DNA of 64,000 nucleotides, taken from positions 83,427,992 to 83,491,991 of the forward strand of contig NC_060253.1 in assembly GCF_921293095.1 (NCBI RefSeq), written 5' to 3'. Source of the DNA: Ischnura elegans. Lineage: Eukaryota > Arthropoda > Insecta > Odonata > Coenagrionidae. The notes under the pieces were generated by a model. That model had not been told where the DNA came from. It searched no databases and worked only from the letters and a program-made list of their open reading frames with translations. Shown here one piece after another: positions 21,201 through 33,900 of the stretch; position 1 is the first letter of the stretch; each line of letters opens with the position of its first letter. The translations under genes and the position numbers were made by a program.

Positions 21201-22218
21201 ATTCATACAATTCTGTCCCTGTGGTGGGCACCTTAATTGGTAGAATACTATAATAAATAAAAAGGGCTGTAATAGAGGGCCAGAGCATAGAGCCAAATAG
21301 CCAAAATTGCATATTTTTAATCGCATTTTTAATCGCATTTTTCGCGATGTTCCACCACCTAAAAGTTATATTTTCAATACCCCAGCCAAAAGCTATTAAA
21401 AAACACCTCCAGAAAACGGTTTTTCTTTTTGGCCCTCTCAAACATATTTTATGAAAACATGCATTAGAAATTTTCAAATCGACGCCATATCATCTTGTCC
21501 CACTCAAAGTACTTGAAAACAATTGGAAATCTGTTCCATTAAATAAGGTTTCAAATACCGCAAACCGCATTAAAAAATATGCATTCTTGACCGAGATATT
21601 TAAAAAAGAGTGAAAATCGTATTTTCGATCTAGCCGGCCCTGGTGGGCCTCTAGCGGGCAGGAAATGTGGGGATGTTTGTCCTATTTGATCCCAAATTGC
21701 ATACCCCAAGTACGGGAAAAATCCCGGAGGGGGGACTTTTCACCTTCTTATCCGGCTATGCCCTTTGTGCACTCCTGTGATTAACACTGTTAAATATGGG
21801 AATATCTCACTTTCCCTTAGTAATACATGTATGAAGTTGGCCTGATTGATTTGGATTCCTTAACTTTTGCCTTGAAAACTTGTGTAAAGATCTAGGATTT
21901 CTGAGTGACCTGTTTGAAGTTGGGGTAGCCTCAACATCTTCCAGTGTGTCCAAAATTATTGTATTATAATGTGAACAATGACATACTCTTGCTAAAATGT
22001 GGGCAATACATAGCTGTTGGAGCTATTTCTACACTTTTTTTAAAAAGAGGGGTTCCTAATATGTTTATTCAGACTGGTATAGTATGTTCACATTTTCTTT
22101 TCCGTAGATCCTTCAAACACCAGGGCTGTGGCAGACAAAGCCTACTCAAAGCCTGCAACTTAGTGATGACCCAGTGTCTTCAAAGCAAAGTTGGTGCAAT
22201 GGCTGGTGCGGAAATTGA
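18291..22218 (+). CDS. Rab18: Rab18 small GTPase
   Basis: Five exons: 18291-18373, 18466-18583, 18661-18852, 20606-20731, 22108-22218; 209 residues, compared with 206 in human RAB18. P-loop GDCGVGKS, switch [15 protein letters not shown] and the ESSA guanine-base motif are in order; [22 protein letters not shown] and QTPGLW are close to vertebrate Rab18. Rab18 controls lipid-droplet and ER-Golgi membrane traffic and is anchored by C-terminal prenylation. Oddities: exon 3 ends AAG|GCAAGT, a GC-AG intron; the catalytic switch II Gln (DTAGQ) is Asn; the tail is SWCNGWCGN, without a usual CaaX box. The start is the only ATG in frame with the conserved [10 protein letters not shown]. Identity is firm. 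Confidence 0.95.
18853..18858 (+). promoter_or_regulatory. GC 5' splice donor of Rab18 intron 3
   Basis: The exon end AAG is followed by GCAAGT. No GT is available in frame, and the next exon (ENRKVTR) joins exactly as in vertebrate Rab18 (NKIDK|ENRE). AAG|GCAAGT is the strong-consensus form of a GC donor. Confidence 0.9.
19739..19945 (+). mobile_element. tRNA-derived SINE
   Basis: A tRNA-like head (A box CTGGCGGCAGAGTAAAG, B box GCGGGTTCGAGTCCTGC) is followed by a body without tRNA similarity, ending near AATTAAATAAATA. It lies in the long Rab18 intron 3. The best-preserved SINE in the window. Confidence 0.7.
20732..22107 (+). other. Rab18 intron 4, nothing recognised
   Basis: No exon, RNA gene or bounded element that I can support. 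Weak ATGC runs near 20941. Confidence 0.5.
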
Positions 22219-23430
22219 CTGCCATAATGAACTCTGACGATATTTTTATTAATTTTCCACAATGTGGGCACTGGCAGTTCAACTCTCTTGAGTTTATACA
22301 TTATCCTCCCTGTCTGCTAAGTTTTGTGGTCTCACATTTCATGAATTATGTAATTCTAGGGGTACTTCTTTCTTGTTTAACTGGCTGTGGTTCTTCGCAA
22401 ATATAATTATGTGCTAATTTTAGGCATTCTGTTATTTATATTTGAATCACACGCACTCTGAATATTAATGTTTTCGATGGTCTCTGTATTACCGAAACAA
22501 TTGATGAACATTCTTTTTACTTTCATGTAATATATTCTTGTGTTTTATAAATGCATGTTTGCATAATATGTATGTAAAGTCAAATCTTAGTCTAAGAAAT
22601 TTTGATGCTCCACTTCTAGCTGAGTAACAGAACCAAAGGTAATAATTATTTGAAATGTAATTTTGTATAAGTTATAATTGTTACTAAATATTTTTAATAC
22701 CCAAGAAAAAAACATGTTGTTAATACCCCTCTTAACCCAATCCCATTCTTAAGTCTAGGTGATTGTTGGGATCTGATGATGGAAGAAGAGCCTTAGTTAA
22801 TTCATGTGAACTTTTTTCGGCTAGCATCAGTTTCAGTTTTTATGGGCCACAGAGGGTATCAACTGTAGCTGCTATAAGGTGTGGAAAAGTATCAATACTC
22901 AGGAATCTTAGGGAGGCCACATGCTCAGCCTTCAACTCCCAACTTGGTGGAAAGCAAGACCTTTTCATGGCCAATACTGCTGGACATGGAACACAATGAT
23001 AGTCCATATCTCAACATGTGCCTGCCATATCTAAACATTTTCATTTTTTCTCAAACATGTCAAATTTATTGTAATATATTCATGAAATTTATTCCTTGCG
23101 TTTTGGTGAGCATTTTCTACTTTCAAGTGCATTTGGCAGATCAAACAAATCTTTGTATGCTCATTTCTGAAATTTGATCAGTGTGATTTGTTTTACTATT
23201 TGCGTTGAAACCATTAGATTACTTATGTCAAAACTAGCATTTTTTTCAAAACTTCAAATATTTTCACCAAGCATTTATTAAAAATGACTGTCTTTGCAAT
23301 AAATTGACTGCAACCACATGTTGCAATAAGGTTGGTGTTTGACCAAGAGGGTTAATACCAGTTGTTTGGGAAAAGATCAGAAGTTCTTGATGATCGAGCT
23401 CAGAGAAATCTGTACAGTGCCAACCTGTTA
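22219..23430 (+). other. Probable Rab18 3' UTR and flank
   Basis: No coding exon seen. AATAAA at 23298-23303 is one possible polyadenylation signal; others cannot be excluded. Confidence 0.35.
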
Positions 23431-24602
23431 CCGTATAAGCTCGTGTAAGAGGCGCACCTTTTTTCCCAAACGTTGCAGCGGAAAATGGGGGTGCGCCTCT
23501 TACACAAACTTCTTATCTTCCCCCCCCCCTCCCCTACCCGGTCGCAAGTCCAAGGGGAACTGAGGGGCCTTGGTTTACAGCGTGAGTCAGTCATCTGAAA
23601 CCCTGGGTCAAAATCAAGCGGCAGGTAGGGGAGTTTCTCCCTTAGTGACGTGTTTTTAAAATGCTCCTGTTTGAATTTCTCGTAAGTATCGCGCCGTCAC
23701 GTCGGTACCCCAGAGGTGAACATTGAAAAGATCGCGCGGGGTGATTCGCTCCGGAGCGCGCGCTAAATTTACTGCCACGAGTGGGTATCCCGCGGCATTT
23801 ATACTGCATATAGTAATCGCTTATCAAACGTATAGAAACGCGTAGTTTTGAAGGACATACCTGATTCGTCAACATCTGTCTTGCCGAGCAATTTCCATTA
23901 CGCTGAGCACCTGATTTTTCAAAAATTATCTTCAGACGCTAATATGAGGATTTTTGCAACTGAAAATTATATTGGTGTCAAAACCTGCGGTTTAAAAAAT
24001 TCGAACGAGTGTGTTCATTGTTGGACTAGCGCTGAAGGAGAGGTCGAGGGGAAGGAGCGCGCTCCATATTTCAAGCTACGAGGCTATGAGCGAAGGAGCA
24101 AGGGAAGAACACGTCCGATCTTGCATGTGACGTCGTTGAAGTGAAGAGGCGAAGGCACAGCAATGTGATATACGCAGTTTGCGTGGCCTGAAGTTTCCAG
24201 TCCGTCTCGTCTTGTTTGAATGCGCTCATGCTACGCTTGTTTCTTCCGAAATTGTGCTGTTTGGACTATGTTGAATATTAGTAGCCTTGTTTTAGCTATA
24301 AATCTTTGTGTCAATCAATTAGAGCTCAAAAAACTTAAATGCTGTCAGATATACGTCGCGTTAGGTCTAATTCTTTTTAGAACCTCGTGTGTGTCATACA
24401 ATTGCTGAAAGATATCGAGATATCTTCGAGCTCAGAAGGTGACTCACCTAGCATTTGACCTCCAGAAACTCGGAGAATTGAACCTGGTAGACCGAAAAAG
24501 GTCAGTTGGTGAGATGGGGTAGGGATGAAACGCGTTTCCACTGATCCCCTGTAACTTGATAATTTCCTATTTTCCTATGGAGTCCCGGAAAGGAAAAAAA
24601 AC

Positions 24603-24900
24603 GGCCCCGCGCACACACACCGAATTTGGACGGCCGGTAAAATATCGGCCGATATTTTACCGGCGAAGCGATGCTTGCACACACGCCGGATTTTTACCGG
24701 TCAAACGATAAGTTGCTATGTTTTTGAGCCGGCGACGGCGATCCACAGTGACAATGGCCGGCAGCTAACTGGCATTTAGCCGGTGCCGGCGCGTGTTCGG
24801 TACGTGTGCAAGCTCCAATGCTCTCCCATTGTTCACTATTGGAATGTGGACGGCCGATATTTTACCGGCCGTCCAAAATATGTGTGTGTGCAAGGGGCCT
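24603..24900. mobile_element. Nested MITE with long GC-rich inverted ends
   Basis: About 298 bp; ends share GGCCCC, GCACACACAC and GGACGGCCGGTAAAATATCG in inverted orientation over roughly 50 bp. Target duplication not clear. It sits inside the 1.9 kb element. Confidence 0.7.
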
Positions 24901-25157
24901 TAAATCTACGACGTGGTTATTATCCTAAGGCGCTGAGATTGCCCCGATTGTTGTCCTATCTCTTGGGAAGGTTCATGCTATGTGCCTGTCGTGTTTTGCC
25001 TTAAAATTTTCCACGGCTGCAATTCTATTGCAATACTCCTGCGAGAGCTTTTAAACAAAATTGTTCGTGAGTAGGACAAGCAACGTAGAGCGATGACGTA
25101 TGCGAAGAGAGGATCGGAACTCTTTCTACTCCCTCTTATGCCGCTATTACCGCCGCA

Positions 25158-25209
25158 GTTATCAAAATTTCCTCTTTCAAATAGTACTGAAAGAGGAAAT
25201 TTCGATAAC
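25158..25209. repeat. Hairpin with 22-bp arms
   Basis: AAATTTCCTCTTTCA pairs with TGAAAGAGGAAATTT, extended by GTTATC/GATAAC with one mismatch, around an 8-base loop. Inside the 1.9 kb element. Confidence 0.75.
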
Positions 25210-25352
25210 TGTCGAAATTCCAGGCATACGTCTGCAACACCGCACGATAGGATAAAAAAATACCGTAAAATTTTTTTTCTTTATAGCTTCCTTCCTCAAA
25301 ATAGGGGTGCGCCTCTTACACGTGTGCGCCTCTTACACAAGCTTATACGGTA

Positions 25353-26701
25353 TTTCCATGAGCTCTTAATGTACTGGAGATTCAATAAAAATTCAATGGT
25401 ACCAAAGGGTTTTAAACAATAAATACGAAGTCATCCAGGGTTAACCTTTGGGGTTTTGACTGGGACTTAAATGTGCTTTGGTCTTAATGATGAGCTCCTC
25501 AGTCCCCAGATTGATCATATTAGATTTATTGATGTGGGGAGGGCTGTTGACCATCATAGCTACCATTTGCAAAACAAAGGAATCTCAATGGGTATTCTAG
25601 CCCATAGGCTCCTTTAAAAGTAACTTGTGTACTTGATGATGTGTTTTTAAAATAAATAATTGTTCAATTACCATATTATAATATGATTGCTCTTCTATCT
25701 ATTGGCAACAAAAACTCATAATTCCCCTATCAGCCTCTTATTTCCCCAGCCTATCTTGCCTACTATGGGCCATTTGCCAAGACTCGGGAGCATTCAATGG
25801 ATAGGCTCTCAGTATTCAGGAATTGTGTTGCTGTCCCATAGAAAATGTGGTTTTTGCCAATGTGGCCTATGTAAACTGTGTCTTATGCATTGGACAGCGC
25901 TGTGCTCTCACTCTATTAAACCCTAGCATGGACTGTGTTCAGATATTGGCAGCAAGGTGATATTTTTTCAAATCTGTCAGCATTTACTGCTTGAATTCAA
26001 GGTTGCTTTTGAGAATTTCTGCATTAGATGCTGTAGCATCTTGGAGGAACAGAAATAAAGTGGAATTTCAAGTCACATATTGTTAATGCATAAACACGTT
26101 GTTAACATCCCAATATAGGCAATCATTATTTGATTGCTTACTGAGCTAAGAGAAAGCAGGTCAAATAAATTTTGCCATGGAGCGATCAGGATTTTAGAAG
26201 AGGATTCCACATTCTGGCTCGAATTTTTTCAATAGTTAATTTTGCAAGTGGTTCAATTTTAAATTTCATTGACGAAGTCAACAGAAAAAGGGAACAGACA
26301 GAATATTGATTCTAATCATCAAGATTTAAGTGGATCATAAAAAAACAAAAAAAAATGTCATGTTGGTGCACTGATGCCTTAGAAATATGTGCAGATGAGA
26401 TTGTTTCCACTGAATCTGCAGATTTTTAACTCCTCTAATTTCGAACATTCTATATTCCAAAAATTTCCGTGAGAACCTATCAGTGCCTAAAACATTCTGG
26501 AAAAAAAGATAAAATAGAAGTCTGTTATAATAAGTTCTGATGAGTGCTGGAACTTCATTGTTATTAGTCATAACAGATGTCTAGCAATTTTTTTTTCCTT
26601 TTCAATTGTTATATGACCCAAAAAAAAGAAAATTTGTCTTGTTTATTTATTTTATACATCCATTGGTAACCAATGTGTCAGAGCTATAGGCCATGTGCGA
26701 C
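25353..26701. other. Intergenic, nothing recognised
   Basis: Between transposable elements; no supported feature. Confidence 0.4.
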
Positions 26702-26704
26702 TTA

Positions 26705-28380
26705 TGCCTCATTCACATTACGATCGTCCGAGCCGTCGTCCTAACGATAGTTGACCGAACTAGCCGTGTGAATGCAAGTTCTGACTATAGTTGACGTAGT
26801 TCCGAACGTTGCCACTTTACGATGGTTAAGCCGTGTCCCAATTGGCCATTTGGTTATGCCAATTCCAGGATTTAGCCATGACGCCATCTTGGAAGGATGT
26901 CCCAACTCGTTAGCCAGCATAAGGGAGGGAATTTAGGCAGCTAACGCGACGGCCAGATTTAGGCATCGAGGAGTGCATCCTTCGCCCGACTTTTCCCATG
27001 ATTCAAAGCGTGCAAAGCGTCTTCAGGAGAAAGGGCATCATGACTTTCAACAAGGGATAGTACTTGTTTGCAAGTAGTGTTGATATTTTGAGACTGTTCG
27101 AATAATTATTAATTTTTATTTTGTTTATAATAATGAAATTGCGTTAATGGAAGTGTAAGAATTACGGAGAAATTAGTTAATGAGAAGGCGGCGTTAATTT
27201 TAATGCTAATTAATGTTTGTATGCTTCATATATATGTATATGTTATTTTATAACTTTTTATACCGACCACATGCTATCTTTTGCTACCGTTTACTTTTTT
27301 AACGTGTTAAATAATGCTTAATTATGTAACATTATGTCTAAATTCTTATTTAACACTTTTTGTGCATTAGGTTAACACCCGTAAGAATAAACAATTATTA
27401 TCATAAGTTATTGTAAAAAGTCCCGAAATTGGAATCGGAATAAGTAACAACATTTAAAATCTATAGTGATTATAAGATATGATACCGAAACCTGATTTAT
27501 GTACGTAAACCATACTTTAAATAAATTTTGAAAATAATTCCCAAGTCAGACGGTAACCGTTTGAATAGACTAAATGGACCTGTTCTTAATAATACAAAAC
27601 TAGAAATTAAATTGCTAAAATATAAGGAATTCGAAAAAGTACTTGGTTGAGAGACGATTGAAATATTACAAACCAATAAAAAGGAATATACGCTAACATT
27701 TCGCCACAAACTTTGCTAAAACCTCTTTAACAAAACCATACGGAACTAAAAATACGAATTTGAAAGTATGCCCCTTTTTACTATTACAAAAAGTTTGTCT
27801 AAGATACTAAAATTATGATTAAATACTCTTCTCCGACATCTAATGCTCAAAATCACTTGAAACATCACATTTTAACAATTTAGCGTGGGTTCTGTTCATC
27901 ATTTGTTCAAATCATTCCGAATATCTCTTGTTTTGCATTGGCCTAGTGCCCAGTAGATGGCAGCACCTGCGTAAGGATGTCCCAATTCATGCTCCCTTGT
28001 GGTTGGCTGCCCAGAATCTGGCTGGCTAAATACATGATGCCTAATGGCCTAACGAGTTGGGACACGGCTTTAGGCGCTGGGAGACCGGAAACGGAAGCGA
28101 CAAGAGAAAGACGAAAAGCTCGTGAAGCTCTATTTTTTCCATGGACATTTCATGGATTTGTCCTAGGAAGGAAGAATATGAGCGGAAGAAAAATTATTCG
28201 GTAAATACACGTTGAAAACAGTAACATCTTGTCAATGCAAACCTCAACAGCTTTGCTAATCATCAATTTCCCGTTCACTTTAGATGTCAGCACTAGAGAG
28301 CAGCACAGGTTTCAACCATCGTAATGTGAATGCACGATAGTTCCGACGACGGCTCGGACAATCGTAATGTGAACGAGGCA
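26705..28380. mobile_element. Harbinger-like element, TTA target duplication
   Basis: 1676 bp with ends TGCCTCATTCACATTACGAT and (rc) TGCCTCGTTCACATTACGAT, inverted repeats continuing through GTCCGAGCCGTCGTC. TTA lies directly outside each end (26702-26704, 28381-28383), the PIF/Harbinger signature. No transposase. Most of the interior is a second nested element. Confidence 0.8.
26829..28069. mobile_element. Second Harbinger-like element nested in the first
   Basis: 1241 bp with inverted ends AGCCGTGTCCCAA, flanked by TTA (26826-26828, 28070-28072). Inner subterminal repeats (GGATGTCCCAA near both ends, CTAACGAGTTGGGACA) support it. No coding capacity seen. Confidence 0.8.
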
Positions 28381-28511
28381 TTACTGTGGGAGCAAAAACT
28401 ACAAAAATTTCACATTTTTTAATAGCAGCATTTTTCCAAAAAAATGCATTATTTGGGGTAATTAGTACTAACAACTATTTTAAAGATTACCACATTTTTC
28501 AATCCCCAATA

Positions 28512-30062
28512 GGGTTGTTCACCATATTTTTTTTATTTAAGAAATCGAAAGATCGTGCTTCAGAAGGAGCAATGACAATAATATTATGCTATTTTCTTAA
28601 TTGTACATGTTTAGAGAAGGCTTTAAACAGTGACAAATTTTACGTTACGCCAAAAAGCCCTACTTCCATCTTGAATTGATGTGTGACGTCACAAGCCTGT
28701 AGATGCCCTACTGCAGTGTTGTTTAAGTGGCTCAGCAGGGTTATTCCACTTTTTTTCAAGATCTCCAGCGTCTGCCGCCAGATCAGTGTTTAAAGAAAAT
28801 CCAAATTTATCCTTTAATAAGAGTAATAATAAGCAAAATTACCCTTACTTGTACATATTTATTGCTCATCATATCATAAATAGCACTACAACGTACACAT
28901 TTCACGAGTTGTCTTTTTGATACGAATTATTCGAATATATTCCGAATCAACTGATTCAATGAAAAACTTGACTCACAATAAATATAAAACACTAATAAAA
29001 CATGATAATCGGTTTTCCAATCACTATGCACACGCTAAAAGAATTTGCACTCCTTGAAGTTCGAAAGATTCTCCACACCTCACTTCTCACTCATCACCAA
29101 CGACTTAGAATCAGTTTACGTTATTTCACATTGACATTTCGAGGACAATGAAATGAATAGGCTGAAACAAATAGCTAAACCGGTTATTGTAACATCAAAA
29201 AACTTCGAATTTCACTATTACTCTTACCCGTACTCTTACTGTAACCAAAATAAGACCAAAACAAAAACAAACAACAGCGCAACGAAATTCGTGAAATGTA
29301 AACACTCGTGAATGCTCAAAATGAATAGGTAATAAAATCAAACGGAACTTAGAAGCGAACAAACGATTGAAAATTAATATGCGTTCGATGTATCCCTAAA
29401 GCACAACTAGCTCAAATATGAAAAATATCCCCTAGGCAATAGTTAGATACCTTAGATCGAAATGTATAGGGTTGATTGAACTAGCATGGAAGAAATAAAT
29501 AATTTCGTCGAAGCAGTTACATTCACAACTCACTTCACTCTTTACTTCATCGTCTATATGCAATCATTCACTTAGGGGTACATTAAGGGCACAAATTGTG
29601 TTCACTTGCACTAGAAGCACAATGAAAGTTCACTGCACGTAGTTTCCTAGCAAATGCAGCAATACAAAACTTTCAATTCCTGTCAACGCTACATACATTG
29701 CCTGCCTAACTTGAAGAATGGATTTCATGTCGCCTTGATCCATCCGGAAGCTTCATGCACAACATAGGCCATTTCAAAATAAGGAATAACCTTGGCAAAT
29801 GTCCAGTCGGCATGCAGAGTACTCAGCTTGGCATCGAGCGATCGAGGGTACAGGCCAGCCGTACAGGCTTGTGTCGTCATCACCTCTATTTCAAGATGGC
29901 CGACCGTTTTTGGCGGCGTTTAAAATTGTTCGAATTTTGATTGCTAATAATTCCATCATTACTTTTTCAACGCATCTGTCATTCATCCCAATCAAAATGA
30001 AATTACATCAGAAGTGATATACATTCGTTTTTTTAGACCGTTTTGATAGGCTTGAACAACCC
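28512..30062. mobile_element. mariner-like non-autonomous element, 1.55 kb
   Basis: Inverted ends GGGTTGTTCA, with TA on each side (28510-28511, 30063-30064). No transposase frame. The ends resemble, but differ from, the GGGTAGTTTCC family at 32899, 43462 and 52847. Confidence 0.65.
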
Positions 30063-30083
30063 TATTGGAGGATTTTTTCTTAA

Positions 30084-30166
30084 CCCTTTTAGTGCGGTGG
30101 GCCAATGCATCGGTTTTTGCCACTCAGGTGAAAAGTGTGGCGAGCTGATACAATCGGCTCTTATGT
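30084..30166 (+). mobile_element. piggyBac-like end fragment
   Basis: TTAA (30080-30083) then CCCTTTTAGTGCGG; the next 70 bases match the left part of the element at 6692. Cut off by the hAT-like end at 30167. Confidence 0.5.
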
Positions 30167-30390
30167 CAGTGGCGTAGCCAGGGGGAGGTCTGGACCCCCC
30201 TCCCCCCCCCCCCGAAATATGAAAACACCATTACTTTGCTTCATATCAGAAAAGAAAATATTGAAAATTCATGAATTTACAAAAGATTTCTTTGTCAAAT
30301 GAAGTTTTTTGAATAATGATAAGTGTTTTAAATTAGTTTAAAACCTTTCACTGAGTACTCTTTTTTTTTCAAAAAATTTCCCCCTAATTT
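30167..30390 (+). mobile_element. hAT-like element, left part
   Basis: Starts CAGTGGCGTAGCCAGGGGG; the interior matches the inverted element at 13146 (ATTCATGAATTTACAAAAG). No right end found, so truncated. Confidence 0.6.
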
Positions 30391-30993
30391 GGACGTTGTG
30401 GGTCGAGGGTTAAATCCCATTCACTTGTCTGCGCCATAGTAAGTAAAGCAGGCATGATATTTTGCAACCTCAGTGGTTTAGAGGCAGGCAAGCATGGTCC
30501 ATTAGTGCTGTGGCTGCGGACTTGATAAAAGGTAAGTAGAGCAGTACATTCAAGTTTTTGGGAGCAGTTTTGAAACATCTTTCAAATATGAGATTGATTT
30601 TCAAACATATCAACTTTTTTTTAGTCCAAATGGTCGGTAGTCAGGTATACCGATGACATACAATGTTACAGCACGAAAATGGTAGCTTTATGTAAATATC
30701 TAAGTACGTAAATGGGAAAAAATATTCCTCCACGTTGGTGTTAAATTGATTGTACTGGACAAGTTTGTAGGAGTCCTATATATTGTCAAATGTTATTGTT
30801 CCCCGATTCAAAACTTCGCGCGCGTAAAACTGTAGCAGACGATCGACAAAAACAACAGAAAGTCGAAATCGTGGAAATAGAAACAAATGTCGATTGTGTT
30901 GATTGCATTTTAACGTCTTAGTTTTTGATTGCTGTAGGAAAAAAATGGAGAGAAGTACCTTGTTGTAAGTAAATCGTTATTTATGTAAAGTGT

Positions 30994-33900
30994 ATGTTCA
31001 AGAGGATGTCCACTCCGATCTCAGATATGTCTGGGGATAGTACATTGGGAACATTATCTCTGCGTGACAAGGCTCTCATCAAACGAAACATCAGTCGCCA
31101 CCACAACAGCAATTTCAAGTGTGTATTTTAGCTTACATTAACACTACACGTTTTAATTATTTGGTATACAACTTACACATGCGGTATATATTTCTAAAGG
31201 GAATGATAGCATGAGAATTCGAAAGCGGTTGTTTTGATGTTGATTGAATCTCTCACGAAAAGCAATGTTGAATTTGCTGAGATATCTTGATAACGTAATG
31301 AAGAGATTCCTCTCGTAAATACTCAATTAAATTCGGGATGTGATATGAAATATTGTTACATTTCATTTCCTAATGTACTGATAGTGATTGAGCAACATTT
31401 GAATAACATTGTGATTCTTTTCAGAGCTGGTTACGTGCCTGTTCATGAGCCCTCATTGGGGAGAACTGGAGTCAGAGGTCGCAAAACAGTTGTACTATGG
31501 GCCTTAGTACTACTTCTCTTTGCTATGGCTGCTGCCAATCTTTGCCTGACCCTTACCATATTAGGTGTACTTCGTGTTGGACATGGAATGGAAGCCATTG
31601 AATTCTTATCTGAACTTGGGATAATGAAGTTCCGAGGAATTGCCGATTTAGACAGGTTAGGTGGAGCTTACAGTTTAACTTTAAAGTTGATGTTGTTTTA
31701 AAGGCAGACATAACATCTGCATTCAAAACATTGCTGCCCATTGTTCAATCATTCGCAAGATTAACTTAAATCTATTAAATATATGTAATGTGATTTGACT
31801 TCTCTAGTTCTCAGTTAAAGCTTGGCCAAACTGCTAAGGTTTACATGTAGGCTTTTTAATGGATCTCAATGCAAGAGAATCTCATAAAGATGAACACTTG
31901 ACTGCTTTATTATGTTTTTAGCCTTTACAACTTACATTAAAGAATTCTGTGTTACTATAAGGAGTCTGATGTCTCTATTGCCTAGGATGTTAAACCACTG
32001 GATGGTGAAGAAATACCCCACTTTGAAAAAATTAAATGATGTATTCAGGCTAGTGACCGAGAGTGAAACAGAAATTACAAACTAAATGCAACATTATCAT
32101 ACCACCTCCTATTGCTGAAGGTCCTGATCTTGGAGGTCTTGGCTGTGGCAAGGATTCCCCTTTGTCCTGTGGCAGTCCATATTACTGTCCAGTCCATCAT
32201 GAACTCGCAATGAGTTGCAGGCCTTAAGCCTGAATCCCAAGATCATTATGATTTTTTCTATACCTTTTGAGGTGCAGTCCAATGCATTCCAATGGAAGCT
32301 CGTCTGATTGCTATAGCGGTGGCGTAACTATGGTTGGGGGAGGGGGATAGAGCTCTCCCAGAACTCTCGTTTTGCCTATCTATAATGATAGTTTGCCCTC
32401 ATTTTAATGAAAAAACTAATACTTCTAACGCTCTGTTACAAATGTTATTATAGAGCTCTTCCATGCCTTTACGCTATGGCTCCACGTTTTCATAAAATAT
32501 ATTCATGTTATAAAGCAAAGTTTTATGCATTATTACCCAGTGTGGTGTGCCATTCGAACTAATCCATCTCCCCCTCCCCAAAGCCAAGTCCTAGTTATGC
32601 CATTGCACTATAGTGTGACGATAATGAGCTGAAATATTTGAGGGATGGTTCTAGAAGGAGGGTGAGGGCTTTTCATCCTTTTTTCCATCTCTCTAAACCA
32701 TTAATTTTTCCACCATTAATTGGGTAATGCCCATTACTTTTGCCAAGCACTCCCCTCATTGCTCCCAAATCATTTTGGACACGATCAACTCAAACAGAAG
32801 AAAATAATCATGAATATTACATCAAGTACCCCAAAGGATGAAGTTTGCCATGAAAAAATATTTGAGTTAGCCGGAATTCTCACCTGGATCTCCTAATAGG
32901 GTAGTTTCCTTCATCAAAGAAAACGAAAGGCATTGATTGCGATTCGTTACCCACCATTAGTGTATTCATAATACACAAATTATTTGGTTTTTGAAATACC
33001 GGTTTAGACGAATGGCAAGGGTCAAATTTTACCCTCATTTGAAAAAGGCCAGATTGGCGCCCATGCGATTCCACTCCGCATGACGTCACAGGGACCTAGT
33101 TTCTACACGAGAGGATAGGAGTTATACATCGTCTGAGGTTACCAATGCATGCATGAGGCACAGAGCTCAGGGAAACATGTCTTAATAATCACCTATTAAA
33201 ACTGGCTAAGTTCGGAAAGTTTTCTTCGTTTGATAAGGTATTAATAAACCTTTTTTAAGCCAAGCGCTACCATCCAGCAAGGTACTCAGCTATCCGCTAG
33301 CATCCTGCGACGTATCAGCGCTAAGCCTCGCCTCAAGGTCACCTCACTGGGCGGGAGGGGGAACCAGAAATACGACGTACAGAGATATTTCCCGGCATTC
33401 ATACTTAAGCGTCGCGTTTTCGCGCGCTTGAAAATTTTCACTTTTCATTTAATCGCGAAAAATAGATGTTGTCATTTAAAAATCTTAAAGCGTGAAATAC
33501 GTACTCCAGGAGTAATAATCTTTCGATTAAAGCAATAAAAAAATAATAGGAAACCACCCTATTGCTGGTCAGGCATGTTAGCCAGTTACACCACCCAGCC
33601 ATTTTCTCAGGGCGAACTTCTGCATGGGTTTTATGGAAAAAGGTGAATCACAAGTCCACATTGGCGCATGTGGCAGAGGTCATGCTTATTAAGCCAATGT
33701 CAGAGTGAAAAAGCCTTCTTTGTCTCTATATTTGGCAGCTACAAAATTCAAAGCACTGCATGAAACAAGTGACTTTGACCTGACCAGCAATTGGCGTTGT
33801 CAAATATTTTTTCATGGCAAAGTTCATCATTTGATGTATTTAACTTTGCACCCGTGCTTGTCACTGTGTACAAAGTCACTTTTTTCATGCTGTGCTTTTA

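Larger units (their letters stand above)
23431..25350. mobile_element. 1.9 kb inverted-repeat DNA element, non-autonomous
   Basis: Ends CCGTATAAGCTCGTGTAAGA and (rc of right) CCGTATAAGCTTGTGTAAGA are inverted; the GAGGCGCAC continuation is repeated near both ends. TA lies on each side (23429-23430, 25351-25352). No transposase. It contains a nested MITE (24603-24900) and a hairpin (25158-25209). Superfamily unresolved. Confidence 0.75.
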
